The position numbers and the translations under genes were made by a program. A stretch of 38,591 nucleotides of DNA from Gammaproteobacteria bacterium (lineage in GTDB: Bacteria > Pseudomonadota > Gammaproteobacteria > Pseudomonadales > Halieaceae), in NCBI GenBank assembly GCA_003646405.1, contig QNFR01000012.1, positions 1 to 38,591 on the forward strand. Reading direction: 5' to 3'. The notes beneath the pieces are model-generated. The model was not told where the DNA came from, did no database searches, and saw nothing but the letters and a program-made list of their open reading frames with translations. Positions within the stretch are counted from its first letter, which is position 1. Each line of letters opens with the position of its first letter. This document shows positions 1 through 8,474 of the stretch, in pieces.

Positions 1-840
1 GAAATCGAAACCAGTGGCGGGCACCTGGAGGAACTGGAGGCACAACTACAGACCTTGCTGCTACCCAGGGATCCACAGGACTCCCACAACGTATTTCTGG
101 AGATTCGCGCTGGCACCGGTGGCGACGAGGCAGCGATCTTCTCCGGTGATCTGTTTCGCATGTATTCCCGCTACGCCGAAAACCGCGGCTGGAAAGTGGA
201 GGTGTTGTCAGAGCGCCACGGTGAGCACGGCGGTTACAAGGAAATTATCACCCGGGTCGAGGGGCGCGATGTGTATGCTCACCTGAAATTCGAATCCGGT
301 GCCCACCGTGTGCAGCGCGTACCCGAGACCGAGTCCCAGGGGCGCATCCATACCTCGGCCTGCACCGTGGCGATCATGCCCGAGGCTGAGGCGGTGGACG
401 AGATTGAGATCAACAAGGCTGATCTGCGCGTTGACACCTATCGCGCGTCGGGCGCGGGCGGCCAGCACGTGAACAAGACCGATTCAGCGGTGCGCATTAC
501 GCATTTGCCCACCGGCGTTGTGGTGGAGTGCCAGGACGAGCGCTCGCAGCACAAGAACAGGGCCCGGGCCATGTCACTGTTGCAGGCGAAATTACTCACC
601 AGCGCCCAGGACAAACAGGCTGATGAGCAGGCGGCGCAGCGGCGTAACCTGGTGGGCACAGGCGATCGCTCTGATCGTATACGTACCTACAACTTCCCCC
701 AGGGGCGTCTCACCGATCACCGTATCAACCTCACCCTGTACAAATTGGCCGAGGTGTTGGAAGGTGACCTGGACGCGGTGATCAGTCCCCTGCGCCAGGA
801 GTACCAGGCGGATCAACTGGCGGCACTGGCCGGCAACTGA
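1..840 (+). CDS. prfA: Peptide chain release factor 1 (5' truncated by window edge)
   Basis: RF1 recognises UAA and UAG stop codons and triggers peptidyl-tRNA hydrolysis on the ribosome. The frame is open from base 1, so the gene starts outside the window. 279 residues are visible; the family is about 360, so roughly 80 N-terminal residues are missing. The catalytic GGQ tripeptide lies at bases 457-465 in [15 protein letters not shown]. The stop-codon recognition tripeptide appears as PET ([15 protein letters not shown]), matching the PxT form of RF1 rather than the SPF of RF2. The TGA stop shares one base with the prmC start, so the two are translationally coupled. PrmC methylates the Gln of this GGQ, so the pairing is functional. 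Confidence 0.97.
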   Translation, partial: EIETSGGHLEELEAQLQTLLLPRDPQDSHNVFLEIRAGTGGDEAAIFSGDLFRMYSRYAENRGWKVEVLSERHGEHGGYKEIITRVEGRDVYAHLKFESGAHRVQRVPETESQGRIHTSACTVAIMPEAEAVDEIEINKADLRVDTYRASGAGGQHVNKTDSAVRITHLPTGVVVECQDERSQHKNRARAMSLLQAKLLTSAQDKQADEQAAQRRNLVGTGDRSDRIRTYNFPQGRLTDHRINLTLYKLAEVLEGDLDAVISPLRQEYQADQLAALAGN

Positions 841-1673
841 TGGCCACCGTGCGGGAGTTGCTGCGCGCAGGGGGCGATCTACCCACAGACAGCCCCAGGC
901 GCGACGCGGAAATTCTTCTCAGCCACTGCTTGCAGCAGTCCCGCACCTGGTTGTATACCTGGCCCGAAATCGAGGTGTCAGCAGACCGTGCGGCGCACTT
1001 CGACCACTTGCTGGCCCGGCGCAGAGAGGGGTTGCCGGTGGCTTACCTTACCGGGCACCGGGAATTCTGGTCGCTGCAACTACAGGTCAATGGCCATACC
1101 CTGATTCCACGTCCGGAAACTGAGATTCTGGTGGAGTGGGCGCTGGATTTATCCCTGGTGGATAACGCCGCGGTGCTGGATCTGGGGACGGGCTCCGGTG
1201 CTATTGCCCTGGCTGTGGCGGGCGAGCGCCCGCACTGGCAGGTGATGGCGGTGGATACCAGCGCGGCGGCACTGCAGGTGGCCCGAGACAATGCGACGCG
1301 AACAGGGCTGGAGCGTGTGTCTTTTTTTCAATCCGACTGGTATCAAGGCGTCCTCGACCGACGTTATCACCTGTTACTGAGCAATCCACCCTATATCGAC
1401 GGTGATGATCCACACCTGGGCCAGGGCGATGTTCGCTTTGAGCCCCACGCCGCCCTGGTGGCAGATGATGGCGGCCTCGCTGATTTGACCCGGTTGATCA
1501 AGGGGGCACCGTCGCAATTACACCCGGGTGGCTGGTTGTTGCTGGAGCACGGTCATCAGCAGGGTGCGGACGTACGGGAATTGCTGCACGACACGGGTTT
1601 TTGCCAGGTGACCACACGCGTCGATATGGCCGGGCACGAGCGCATCACGGGGGCTTGCCGCCGTGCTGAATGA
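840..1673 (+). CDS. prmC: Release factor glutamine N5-methyltransferase PrmC
   Basis: PrmC uses S-adenosylmethionine to methylate the Gln of the GGQ motif in RF1 and RF2, which speeds termination. The 277-residue length is typical. An N-terminal helical substrate-binding part is followed by a Rossmann methyltransferase domain with motif I LDLGTGSGAIALAVA and the catalytic NPPY motif (LLSNPPYIDGDDPHL). The ATG at 840 overlaps the prfA stop by one base. The 3' end overlaps moeB by 11 bases, so three genes read as one operon. Confidence 0.96.
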   Translation: MATVRELLRAGGDLPTDSPRRDAEILLSHCLQQSRTWLYTWPEIEVSADRAAHFDHLLARRREGLPVAYLTGHREFWSLQLQVNGHTLIPRPETEILVEWALDLSLVDNAAVLDLGTGSGAIALAVAGERPHWQVMAVDTSAAALQVARDNATRTGLERVSFFQSDWYQGVLDRRYHLLLSNPPYIDGDDPHLGQGDVRFEPHAALVADDGGLADLTRLIKGAPSQLHPGGWLLLEHGHQQGADVRELLHDTGFCQVTTRVDMAGHERITGACRRAE

Positions 1674-2418
1674 CGAGCAGTTAATGCGTTACAACCGGCA
1701 GATCCTACTGCACGATTTTGATGTGGCGGGGCAGGAGCGACTGCAACGGTCTCGCGTGCTGGTGGTGGGGTTGGGTGGCCTGGGCTGTCCGGCAGCCCTT
1801 TATCTGGCAGCGGCTGGTGTGGGTGAACTACTGCTGGCTGACGGCGATGATGTAGAGTTGAGTAATTTGCAGCGCCAGATTGCCCACGGTGATGATGACA
1901 TCGGGACTAACAAGGCGCAGTCCGTCGCAGCGGCGATCGGTGCCCTGAACCATGAGGTTAAACTCGAGGTTATCCCGCGGGCGTTGGTCGAAGACTCAAT
2001 GCCTGAATTGGTGGAGAAGGTCGACCTGGTGGTGGACACCACCGATAACTATCCAGTGCGCTTTGCCCTGAACCGCGCCTGTATAGCAGCGCGGGTGCCC
2101 CTGGTTTCAGGCGCGGCGGTGCGCACCGAGGGTCAGGTGGCGGTGTTCGATCCGGTGCGCGGCGGCCCATGCTACCGCTGCCTCTACGCAAGTGATGATG
2201 CCGCTACCGCCCTCAGTTGCAGTGAGAGCGGAGTGTTGGCGCCATTGGTAGGCGTTATCGGTTCCCTGCAGGCCATGGAAGCCTTGAAACTTCTCTCGGG
2301 TTTTGGTGAAACACTGCGCGGCAAATTGTTATTGCTGGACTTGCGGACCATGGATATTCGGCAGCTGACACTGCCGCCTCGCGCCGGGTGTCCCGATTGC
2401 GCGCATCTGCATCCCTGA
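1663..2418 (+). CDS. moeB: MoeB/ThiF/HesA-family adenylyltransferase
   Basis: The family activates the C-terminal Gly-Gly of a sulfur carrier (MoaD for MoeB, ThiS for ThiF) by adenylation. The 251-residue protein has the nucleotide-binding loop VVGLGGLGCPAALYLA, the ELSNLQRQ segment, and two CxxC pairs that should bind zinc (CYRC near residue 170 and CPDC at the C-terminus). There is no rhodanese domain, so it is the short bacterial form. The start is GTG at 1663, inside the end of prmC. MoeB is the usual name at this locus after prfA-prmC, but sequence alone does not exclude a ThiF role. Confidence 0.88.
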   Translation: MLNDEQLMRYNRQILLHDFDVAGQERLQRSRVLVVGLGGLGCPAALYLAAAGVGELLLADGDDVELSNLQRQIAHGDDDIGTNKAQSVAAAIGALNHEVKLEVIPRALVEDSMPELVEKVDLVVDTTDNYPVRFALNRACIAARVPLVSGAAVRTEGQVAVFDPVRGGPCYRCLYASDDAATALSCSESGVLAPLVGVIGSLQAMEALKLLSGFGETLRGKLLLLDLRTMDIRQLTLPPRAGCPDCAHLHP

Positions 2419-2455
2419 TCGGTGTAGCAAGGCTTACGTATTATTGTTCATGGTC

Positions 2456-2461
2456 TATACT
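2456..2461 (+). promoter_or_regulatory. Possible sigma-70 -10 box upstream of the secreted protein gene
   Basis: TATACT (5 of 6 to consensus) lies about 55 bases before the ATG at 2516, in the 97-base AT-richer gap after moeB. No strong -35 is seen; bases 2433-2438 match 3 of 6 at a 17-base spacing. The gene has a good AGGA Shine-Dalgarno 7 bases before its ATG. Confidence 0.35.
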
Positions 2462-2515
2462 GGTTCCGAGATTGGCCAATAGCTGGAAACAGCCTAATAA
2501 ATAAAAGGATTTAGT

Positions 2516-3685
2516 ATGAAAGGTAGCTCATTGATGGTGGCGACACTATTGCTGGCAGTCGCTCCTGCCGCCCTGTCGGATATCAGCTATGCCCAGCGTA
2601 TTAAAGTTGAAGCCGCGGGCGGCATGTCAATGTTCGCGTCAGAGGGGGATGTGTTGACCCAGATATCAGGTGATAAGTCCCGCACAGAGAGCACAATGAC
2701 GATGAAATCCAAACTAATGGGCGCGTTTTCCGGCGGTGGAAATACCGGCAATATTGTACGCCTTGATAAAGCGCTTACCTGGAATCTGTTGCCGGACAAG
2801 AAGCAATACTCACAAATGACCTTCGCTGCGGCAAAGGCGCAAATGGAAGAAGCCAGACTCGCCATGCAGAAATCCCAGGCCGCGGGGAACAGTAGTGGTG
2901 CAGCTTTACCGGTTTCAGCTGAAGGTTGTGAGTGGACTGATGGCAATCTGGAGGTCGAGCACCCTGGTGGCACGGAAAAAGTCGCTGATATCAAAACTAA
3001 AAAACACATCATTCGGATGCGCCAGTCCTGTACGGATCCAGACAGTGGAAAAACCTGTGATATTACCTGGCTAATGGAAACCTGGCTGGCAAAGAAAGTA
3101 CCTGCCGAAAAGGAAGTCCGGAAGTTTCGTGAGGCCTATGCCAAGGCGTTGGGCCTGGAGGGTGTCATGGGCCAGGTCGAGGGTCCCGGGCGGGGGTTGT
3201 TAGCCATGTTCGCGAATAACTGGGACGAGGTGGTAGATGAATTCGAGAAGATGAAGGGTTATCCGCTGCGTACGGCGATGCAGATGGGCATTGGCGGTGA
3301 ACAGTGCACAACGGCGTCGGGACAGCCGATTGCCATGGACAAAATATGGGCGGATGCATCCACTGCCGCTTACAATTCGGCACTTGATCAGGCAGGGTAC
3401 GAAGCGGGAAATGCGATGGGCCAGGCGGCTGGTAAGTCGCTGGGTGACAGTGTGGCCGGCTCCATCGGCGGCGCGGCGGTGGGCGCCGCAGCGGGTGAGT
3501 TGATAGGCGGCCTGACCAGCATGTTCAAAAAGAAGAAAACTGTTGAGCCCGAGCCGCAACCACAGGCTGTCACGGCCGAGGGGCAGATTACAGTGTTTCG
3601 CATCACCACAGAAGTCATCGATTGGAGCGAGATCACGATACCGTCGGAACGTTTTGACGAGCCAGTGGGCTGGAAGAAGTTATAA
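2516..3685 (+). CDS. Unrecognised exported protein with C-terminal glycine zipper
   Basis: I do not recognise a characterised homolog. The 389-residue product starts with a likely Sec signal peptide (MKGSSLMVATLLLAVAPAALS, possible cleavage after AYA or ALS-type residues near 22-26). Residues about 27-130 describe a basic, hydrophilic domain with an NLLPDKKQYSQM segment, loosely like DUF4412-type periplasmic proteins. Four cysteines (in EGCEW, RQSC, KTCD and EQCTT) could form disulfides. Residues 297-333 form a Gly/Ala zipper with GxxxG repeats, ended by KKKK at about 338-341, as expected for a membrane-inserting hairpin. A polar tail of about 50 residues follows. It stands alone, with its own possible promoter, and is convergent with the MATE gene. 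Location is probably periplasmic or outer-membrane associated; function is unknown. Confidence 0.8.
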   Translation: MKGSSLMVATLLLAVAPAALSDISYAQRIKVEAAGGMSMFASEGDVLTQISGDKSRTESTMTMKSKLMGAFSGGGNTGNIVRLDKALTWNLLPDKKQYSQMTFAAAKAQMEEARLAMQKSQAAGNSSGAALPVSAEGCEWTDGNLEVEHPGGTEKVADIKTKKHIIRMRQSCTDPDSGKTCDITWLMETWLAKKVPAEKEVRKFREAYAKALGLEGVMGQVEGPGRGLLAMFANNWDEVVDEFEKMKGYPLRTAMQMGIGGEQCTTASGQPIAMDKIWADASTAAYNSALDQAGYEAGNAMGQAAGKSLGDSVAGSIGGAAVGAAAGELIGGLTSMFKKKKTVEPEPQPQAVTAEGQITVFRITTEVIDWSEITIPSERFDEPVGWKKL

Positions 3686-3707
3686 TTGTCAGGAGGCGGG
3701 CTCTGCG

Positions 3708-3722
3708 CACCGCTATGCGGTG
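3708..3722. repeat. Short hairpin in the convergent gap
   Basis: CACCGC-TAT-GCGGTG is a perfect 6-bp stem 23 bases after the stop of the secreted protein gene. No T-run follows on either strand, so it is not a clear intrinsic terminator, though it lies where one is expected between convergent genes. Confidence 0.4.
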
Positions 3723-3737
3723 TCATGCTCAAGCTAA

Positions 3738-3772
3738 TTGAATGCTGGGGCTCTTTTTGAATACTGGGGCCC
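3738..3772. repeat. Two imperfect 16-base direct repeats
   Basis: TTGAATGCTGGGGCTC (3738-3753) and TTGAATACTGGGGCCC (3757-3772) match at 14 of 16 positions with a 19-base period. They lie in the 125-base gap between the convergent secreted-protein and MATE genes. A short CCCTT-AAGT-AAGGG hairpin begins inside the second copy. Confidence 0.55.
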
Positions 3773-3810
3773 CTTAAGTAAGGGCCATTCAAGCCCTGAC
3801 GCCAGGCATC

Positions 3811-5178
3811 CTAACTTACTGGCAGTGGTTTTTGCAGCCTGTAATACAGCCGCCAGATTACCAGTACGCCGCTGACAAAAATCCCCGCGATCATACTTTT
3901 CCAGAATCCTACGGTGCCATCGAGGGCATTGTCCGCGGCGACTATTCCCAGCCAGTATCCCAGCGGCAAGGTGATTAACCAGTACGCGATGCACAGTACG
4001 ACAAAAGGAAAGCGCGTATCCTTGAACGCGCGCAGGGAGAATGATGCGGCGACCTGTCCCGCGTCCAGCATGATAAACAGCGCGGCGAGGCGTATCAGCG
4101 TAATGGCCATACTGTGGATGGCCGTATCGGTGGTGTAAGCTTTAACGATGGGGCCGGGAGCGGCCAGCAGTATAACCATACACATCAGACCTACCAGTAA
4201 TGTCATCGAAGTACCGCAGATAATTGCCAGATTCACCTTTGCCTTATCGCCTCCACCGATAGCGTGGCCCACTCGTGTGGCCATAGCGGAGCCGATACTG
4301 ATCAGTGGCATAAACACCACGTCCCACACGTTGATGGCGATCTGATGAGAGGCCATGGCGGTGTTGCCCAGAGTCGCGATACACAAAGCGACAATCGAAA
4401 ATACGCTAATTTCCAGAAAAAAGGTAAGTCCCATGGGCAGGCCGAGACGCATAATCTCCTTGATGGTGCGGATATCAGGTGCCACCAGTTTCAGTGCCGG
4501 CAGATAGGGCTTGAGGGTCTCGGCCCTGGTCATATAAAAGCTGATCAATACAGGGCCCAGCCACATGGAGATAGCGGTGGCCCAGCCGCAGCCGGCCGCC
4601 CCCAGTTCGGGGAAGCCCCACTTGCCATAAATGAACGCGTAATTGAGGGGGATGTTGGCAATAAACCCCAATACGCTGGCCACCGCGAAAGGGCGCATGA
4701 TCCCGATACCCTGGGTATGGCAGCGCAAAGCCTGAAACACGGCGGCAGCGGGCATGCCGAAAGCCGTCGCCTGCAAATAGGCCAGGCTCTTGGTGTGTGT
4801 GGCGTCGTCCAGATCCAGCAGGGTGAGCAACGGCTCGGCGAAGTAGCACAGGGGCCCGGCGATCAGGCCCAGTGCCAGGGCGAGCCACAGGGCCTGGGGC
4901 AGGGAGTCGCGAATACGCTGTATCCGTCCGGCGCCAAAGTCCTGGGCGATGATAGTTGTCGCGCCCAGCATGACACCGATAAAGAGCAGGTAGATGGGCA
5001 ACCAGATGTTGTAGCCGATGGCGACAGCCGCAAGATCCATCGCGCTGTAGCGCCCCGCCATAATGGTATCGACCACACCCGTACCTATCTGTGCCAACTG
5101 GGCGATCATCATCGGTCCGGCAATTGCCAGCAGTGCGCGGCTTTCACCCAGGTAGGCGGGTAATCTCTTTAACGGCAT
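3811..5178 (-). CDS. MATE-family multidrug/Na+ (or H+) antiporter, NorM-like
   Basis: MATE exporters move cationic drugs and metabolites out across the inner membrane, driven by Na+ or H+. The 455-residue protein has the two-lobed pattern of about twelve hydrophobic segments. The first helix region carries the conserved PMMIAQLAQIGTGVVDTIMAGR signature and its pseudo-repeat partner LGLPMGLTFFLEISVFS begins the second lobe. The length is standard (about 450). ATG at 5178 is the only sensible start; its Shine-Dalgarno is weak. It is divergent from the DoxX-like gene with a 111-base gap. Substrate cannot be read from sequence. Confidence 0.93.
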   Translation of the reverse strand: MPLKRLPAYLGESRALLAIAGPMMIAQLAQIGTGVVDTIMAGRYSAMDLAAVAIGYNIWLPIYLLFIGVMLGATTIIAQDFGAGRIQRIRDSLPQALWLALALGLIAGPLCYFAEPLLTLLDLDDATHTKSLAYLQATAFGMPAAAVFQALRCHTQGIGIMRPFAVASVLGFIANIPLNYAFIYGKWGFPELGAAGCGWATAISMWLGPVLISFYMTRAETLKPYLPALKLVAPDIRTIKEIMRLGLPMGLTFFLEISVFSIVALCIATLGNTAMASHQIAINVWDVVFMPLISIGSAMATRVGHAIGGGDKAKVNLAIICGTSMTLLVGLMCMVILLAAPGPIVKAYTTDTAIHSMAITLIRLAALFIMLDAGQVAASFSLRAFKDTRFPFVVLCIAYWLITLPLGYWLGIVAADNALDGTVGFWKSMIAGIFVSGVLVIWRLYYRLQKPLPVS

Positions 5179-5218
5179 ACCGGGTCAGTCAAGTCAGTGT
5201 GAAATAAAAATATTCGAT

Positions 5219-5262
5219 GTGTCACCACTACGGAAACCTTTACACCCTTTCCGTTGTCACAC
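5219..5262. promoter_or_regulatory. Inverted repeat in the divergent matE-doxX intergenic region
   Basis: ACGGAAA (5230-5236) and TTTCCGT (5248-5254) form a 7-bp inverted repeat with an 11-base centre, flanked by GTGT (5219-5222) and ACAC (5259-5262) and by two copies of TGTCAC (5220-5225 and 5255-5260). It sits 28 bases before the doxX-like ATG and 41 bases from the MATE ATG. It may be an operator or a leader hairpin; no T-run follows. Confidence 0.4.
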
Positions 5263-5289
5263 TAAGCAGGTCTGAAGAGAATAATTCAT

Positions 5290-5877
5290 ATGAATGCGTT
5301 AGCCCGGTGTTATCACAGTATACACAATGCGATTTTTCCACGCCTGCAGTATCTCGATGGCCTGGCGCCACTGGCCATGCGTCTTTACCTGGTGCCGGTG
5401 TTTTGGATGGCCGGCACCCAGAAAATTGCCGGTATGGAAAACACCATCGAATGGTTCAGCAACCCCGACTGGGGTCTGGGTTTGCCTTTTCCGACCCTGC
5501 TGGCGCACATGGCAGCTTACACGGAGGCTGTCGGAGCACTGCTGTTGTTGCTGGGGCTGGCCACACGGTGGATTTCGGTGCCCCTCATGGTAACCATGCT
5601 AGTGGCTGCGTTCACGGTACACTGGGGTAACGGCTGGGCCGCTATCGCCGATTCATCTGCGCAGGAGGTTGCAGTGCGCCTGGGAGCTGCCAGGGAAATT
5701 CTACAGGAGCACGGTAATTATTCCTGGCTTACCGAAAAGGGTAGTTTTGTGATTCTCAATAATGGCATCGAATTTGCCGTGACCTATCTGGTGATGCTAC
5801 TCAGTTTGCTGTTCACCGGAGGAGGACGTTTTACCAGCATCGACTACTATCTCTCCAGGTTGTTTCCCGCGAAGTAA
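5290..5877 (+). CDS. DoxX-family membrane protein, HvfX-like
   Basis: DoxX proteins are small four-helix inner-membrane proteins. This 195-residue one has hydrophobic helices around LAPLAMRLYLVPVFWMAGTQK, YTEAVGALLLLLGLATR, VPLMVTMLVAAFTVHWGNGW and FAVTYLVMLLSLLFTGGGR. The long insertion between helices 3 and 4 with HGNYSWLTEKGSFVILNNG resembles the HvfX subgroup, which is linked to copper-binding RiPP (HvfA/B/C) loci. No hvfA-like precursor or hvfB/C gene is adjacent. ATG at 5290 follows a modest GAAGAG Shine-Dalgarno. Assignment to DoxX is firm; the HvfX subgroup call rests on recalled motif similarity. Confidence 0.85.
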   Translation: MNALARCYHSIHNAIFPRLQYLDGLAPLAMRLYLVPVFWMAGTQKIAGMENTIEWFSNPDWGLGLPFPTLLAHMAAYTEAVGALLLLLGLATRWISVPLMVTMLVAAFTVHWGNGWAAIADSSAQEVAVRLGAAREILQEHGNYSWLTEKGSFVILNNGIEFAVTYLVMLLSLLFTGGGRFTSIDYYLSRLFPAK

Positions 5878-5986
5878 TACAGGCGCGTCTTGCACAGGGC
5901 CTGCCCCGCTCTACCGGGTACCGCGCACCACAGAACAACAAGCGTTTGCCCAATTGGTAAATGCGCCACCTTTCCTGCCGTGAAAA

Positions 5987-5995
5987 TGGTAGACT
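5987..5995 (+). promoter_or_regulatory. Extended -10 promoter candidate for rhlB
   Basis: TGGTAGACT fits the extended -10 pattern TGnTAnnnT. It lies 35 bases before the proposed TTG start at 6030 and inside the longer ATG-started frame (5961), so if used it rules out that ATG as the start on its transcript. A GCGCG discriminator-like stretch follows. Confidence 0.45.
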
Positions 5996-6029
5996 GGCGC
6001 GTTTTTTGAGCCATTATAGGATTACAGAG

Positions 6030-7439
6030 TTGATCAAGAATATAGCAGGGCGCCTGGGGGGCAAGGGCGGCGCGATACAGAATCCCGGTCCGGCATCTTC
6101 CGGCCATGGCCAGCCTCCCCGGCAGGAACCCTCCCACAAAACCTCGCCGGACGGCAAACACGGTGATGAAGGCGGGGGGAATTCCCGGGACAGAGGTGGT
6201 AAGCGTCGCGGTCGCGGAGGCAAGGGAAAGGCGGCAGCCGCACCATGGTCCGTGGACGATTTCCCGGTGGAGCCCAGAGAGGGCGAAACCCGCTTTCATG
6301 ACCTGGGCTTGCGCGATGAGTTGATGCACGGCATTGCCGATCTGGGCTTCCAGTACTGTTCGCCCATTCAGGCCTCTGTGTTACCCCATACCCTGCAGGG
6401 TCACGACGCAATCGGCAAGGCCCAGACCGGCACCGGTAAGACGGCGGCATTCCTTGTGACCATTTTCAACGATCAGCTGTGTCACCCGCCAGAAGGCGAA
6501 CGTTTTGTGGGTGAGCCACGCGCTCTGGTTATTGCTCCCACCCGTGAGTTGGTGATGCAAATCGCCGCAGACGCGGAAGAGCTGGCCAGGTACACAGGCC
6601 TGAAAGTCGCCACACTGATCGGTGGCATGGACTACCAGAAACAGCTCAACCGCCTCACCAATCATGTGGTGGACCTGGTGGTGGCCACTCCGGGGCGCCT
6701 GCTGGACTTCATGGGCCGTCGCGATCTGTACCTGGATCATGTGGAAATCCTGGTACTGGATGAGGGCGATCGCATGCTGGACATGGGCTTTATTCCCCAG
6801 GTCAAGCGCATTGTGCGCGCTACCCCGCAGAAGGAAAACAGGCAGACACTGTTGTTCTCCGCCACCTTTACGCAGGACATCATCAATCTCTCCCAGCAGT
6901 GGACGTACGAGCCGGTTTCGGTTGAAATTGAGCCGGAAAATGTCGCCACCGACACGGTGGATCAAAAGGTCTACCTAGTCAGTAGCCAGCAGCGTTATAG
7001 GGTGCTCAATAACCTGCTGCGCAGTGAGGACACCACCAGTGTGATCGTCTTTGCCAATCGCCGTGACCAGGTGAGACGCCTGCACGAGCGCTTGCGAAAG
7101 TCTGGCGTGGCGGCTGGCATTTTGTCAGGGGAGATTCCCCAGGCCAAGCGCACACGCACCCTGGAACAGTTCAAGTCGGGCGCGATCAAGGTATTGGTGG
7201 CCACCGACGTAGCCGGGCGCGGCATCCATGTGGAGGGTGTCAGTCATGTAGTCAACTACAACCTGCCGGAAGACCCTGAGGATTATGTGCACCGTATAGG
7301 CCGTACCGGTCGCGCTGGTGCCACGGGTACATCCATCAGCTTTGCCAGTGAGGATGACGCCTTCCTGCTGCCCGACCTGGAAGCGCTGCTGGGCACAAAA
7401 CTCGATTGCACACACCCACCCAAAGAGCTACTGGTCTAG
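6030..7439 (+). CDS. rhlB: DEAD-box-type ATP-dependent RNA helicase RhlB (DEGD variant)
   Basis: RhlB unwinds RNA for the degradosome and mRNA turnover. I start it at TTG 6030 because AGGA lies 8 bases upstream and a probable promoter overlaps the earlier ATG at 5961. The first about 70 residues are a Gly/Arg/Lys-rich disordered extension. The helicase core follows: Q motif FQYCSPIQ, Walker A AQTGTGKT (about residue 131), [14 protein letters not shown], motif [15 protein letters not shown] and [10 protein letters not shown]. Motif II reads DEGD (residues 244-247) instead of DEAD. The protein ends soon after the core ([13 protein letters not shown]) with no long tail. The 3' end overlaps convergent cysZ by 12 bases. 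Confidence 0.93.
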   Translation: MIKNIAGRLGGKGGAIQNPGPASSGHGQPPRQEPSHKTSPDGKHGDEGGGNSRDRGGKRRGRGGKGKAAAAPWSVDDFPVEPREGETRFHDLGLRDELMHGIADLGFQYCSPIQASVLPHTLQGHDAIGKAQTGTGKTAAFLVTIFNDQLCHPPEGERFVGEPRALVIAPTRELVMQIAADAEELARYTGLKVATLIGGMDYQKQLNRLTNHVVDLVVATPGRLLDFMGRRDLYLDHVEILVLDEGDRMLDMGFIPQVKRIVRATPQKENRQTLLFSATFTQDIINLSQQWTYEPVSVEIEPENVATDTVDQKVYLVSSQQRYRVLNNLLRSEDTTSVIVFANRRDQVRRLHERLRKSGVAAGILSGEIPQAKRTRTLEQFKSGAIKVLVATDVAGRGIHVEGVSHVVNYNLPEDPEDYVHRIGRTGRAGATGTSISFASEDDAFLLPDLEALLGTKLDCTHPPKELLV

Positions 7440-8159
7440 CTCCTCGCACCACAGCAACGTGGCGCCCACCACCGCGGCGGGCACCACGAAAAAATTGACA
7501 ATGGGTATGCCGGTGCAAAGTGCTACCAGGCCCCCAAAGCCCATGCTGCTCAGGCGTCGGCTGCGCACTGCTTCTTTCACATCGGCAAAACTCAACTGGT
7601 GGTTATCCATAGGGTAATCCACAAATTGTATGCTCATCATCCATGCTCCCAGTAAAAACCACAGCACTGGCGCCACGGCGTTAACTCCCGGTATGAACGA
7701 CACCACCAGCACGAAAATCGCCATGGGCACGTAATACAACAGCTTGGACAGTTCCCGTAAAATACCCCTGGGCAATGCCAGAAAGGCTGCCCCCAGTCCC
7801 TCCAAGCCGTCCACCGGCCGGCCCGTGATCAGTTCCTCGACCTTTTCGGCCAGCAGGGCGTTAAAGGGTGAGGCGATAATCAGGGCGACTGCGGTGAACA
7901 GGTAACCGGTTATCAGGCTGACTGTGATCGCGATCAGCGGCCACAGAATCCATTGTATAAAACTCATCCAGTTGGGAATGCTTGCCAGCAACCAGGTCAT
8001 CAAGCTGTTGATATAGCTGAGCCCAACTCCAATCAGGGAGCCGAAAATCAGGATGTTGATCGCCAGCGGTATGATGACAAACAGACGTAGTGACGGGTGG
8101 TTTAACATGCGCACCCCTCGCGTTAAATAGCCGGCGCCGTGTGCGAAGTTACCTTTCAC
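7428..8159 (-). CDS. cysZ: CysZ-type sulfate permease (EI24 family)
   Basis: CysZ brings sulfate into the cytoplasm for cysteine synthesis. The 243-residue product has the family layout: [19 protein letters not shown], two long N-terminal hydrophobic segments, the [13 protein letters not shown] motif, further membrane segments, and a conserved [19 protein letters not shown] stretch. The GTG start at 8159 is supported by AAGGAG nine bases upstream. It is convergent with rhlB and follows the small CWC gene by 23 bases on the same strand, so the two could be co-transcribed. Confidence 0.92.
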   Translation of the reverse strand: MKGNFAHGAGYLTRGVRMLNHPSLRLFVIIPLAINILIFGSLIGVGLSYINSLMTWLLASIPNWMSFIQWILWPLIAITVSLITGYLFTAVALIIASPFNALLAEKVEELITGRPVDGLEGLGAAFLALPRGILRELSKLLYYVPMAIFVLVVSFIPGVNAVAPVLWFLLGAWMMSIQFVDYPMDNHQLSFADVKEAVRSRRLSSMGFGGLVALCTGIPIVNFFVVPAAVVGATLLWCEELDQ

Positions 8160-8182
8160 TTACGGGATCTCCTTCTAGTTGA

Positions 8183-8416
8183 CTATTTTATTGGCTGCGG
8201 GCGCACTTTACCGGCCGCCGGCGCATCCAATCGGCCACAGGCGGGACAAAGGCAACGCACACCGACAGATTCCGCAGGAATAGCCGCTAGCGCCCCCGGG
8301 CTGAGGCTCACGTTCAGGCACCAGCAACTCTCAGTCGGCTGACCCGCCGCCATCGCGCATTGGTTGTCGGCGCCACATAGCGGGCAAATTTGTTGCTGGG
8401 CGTCCGGTTTAGTCAT
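8183..8416 (-). CDS. Small cysteine-rich CWC-family protein
   Basis: This 77-residue protein carries eight cysteines: CPLC (11, 14), C20, the signature CWC (31-33), and CLCPAC (55, 57, 60). This pattern fits the Cys-rich CWC family of unknown function and suggests zinc binding. The in-frame ATG at 8416 is preferred over the longer frame (to 8566), because the extra residues overlap the smrA promoter and start and look non-coding. It is divergent from smrA and upstream of cysZ on the same strand. Function is unknown. Confidence 0.8.
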   Translation of the reverse strand: MTKPDAQQQICPLCGADNQCAMAAGQPTESCWCLNVSLSPGALAAIPAESVGVRCLCPACGRLDAPAAGKVRPQPIK

Positions 8417-8446
8417 CGTCCTGTCAAAATCGTTCGTATCTGGCGC

Positions 8447-8452
8447 TATAAT
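8447..8452 (+). promoter_or_regulatory. Consensus -10 box for smrA
   Basis: A perfect TATAAT lies 22 bases before the smrA ATG, in the 58-base gap between the divergent CWC gene and smrA. No convincing -35 is present at 16-18 bases upstream. Confidence 0.5.
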
Positions 8453-8474
8453 AGCGAACTCAAGGCAGGGTGTA

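Noticed and set aside
4264-5163. 299-codon open frame on + strand opposite the MATE gene
   Set aside because: It mirrors the strongly conserved MATE coding frame; its translation is rich in Gly, Gln and His with no family features.
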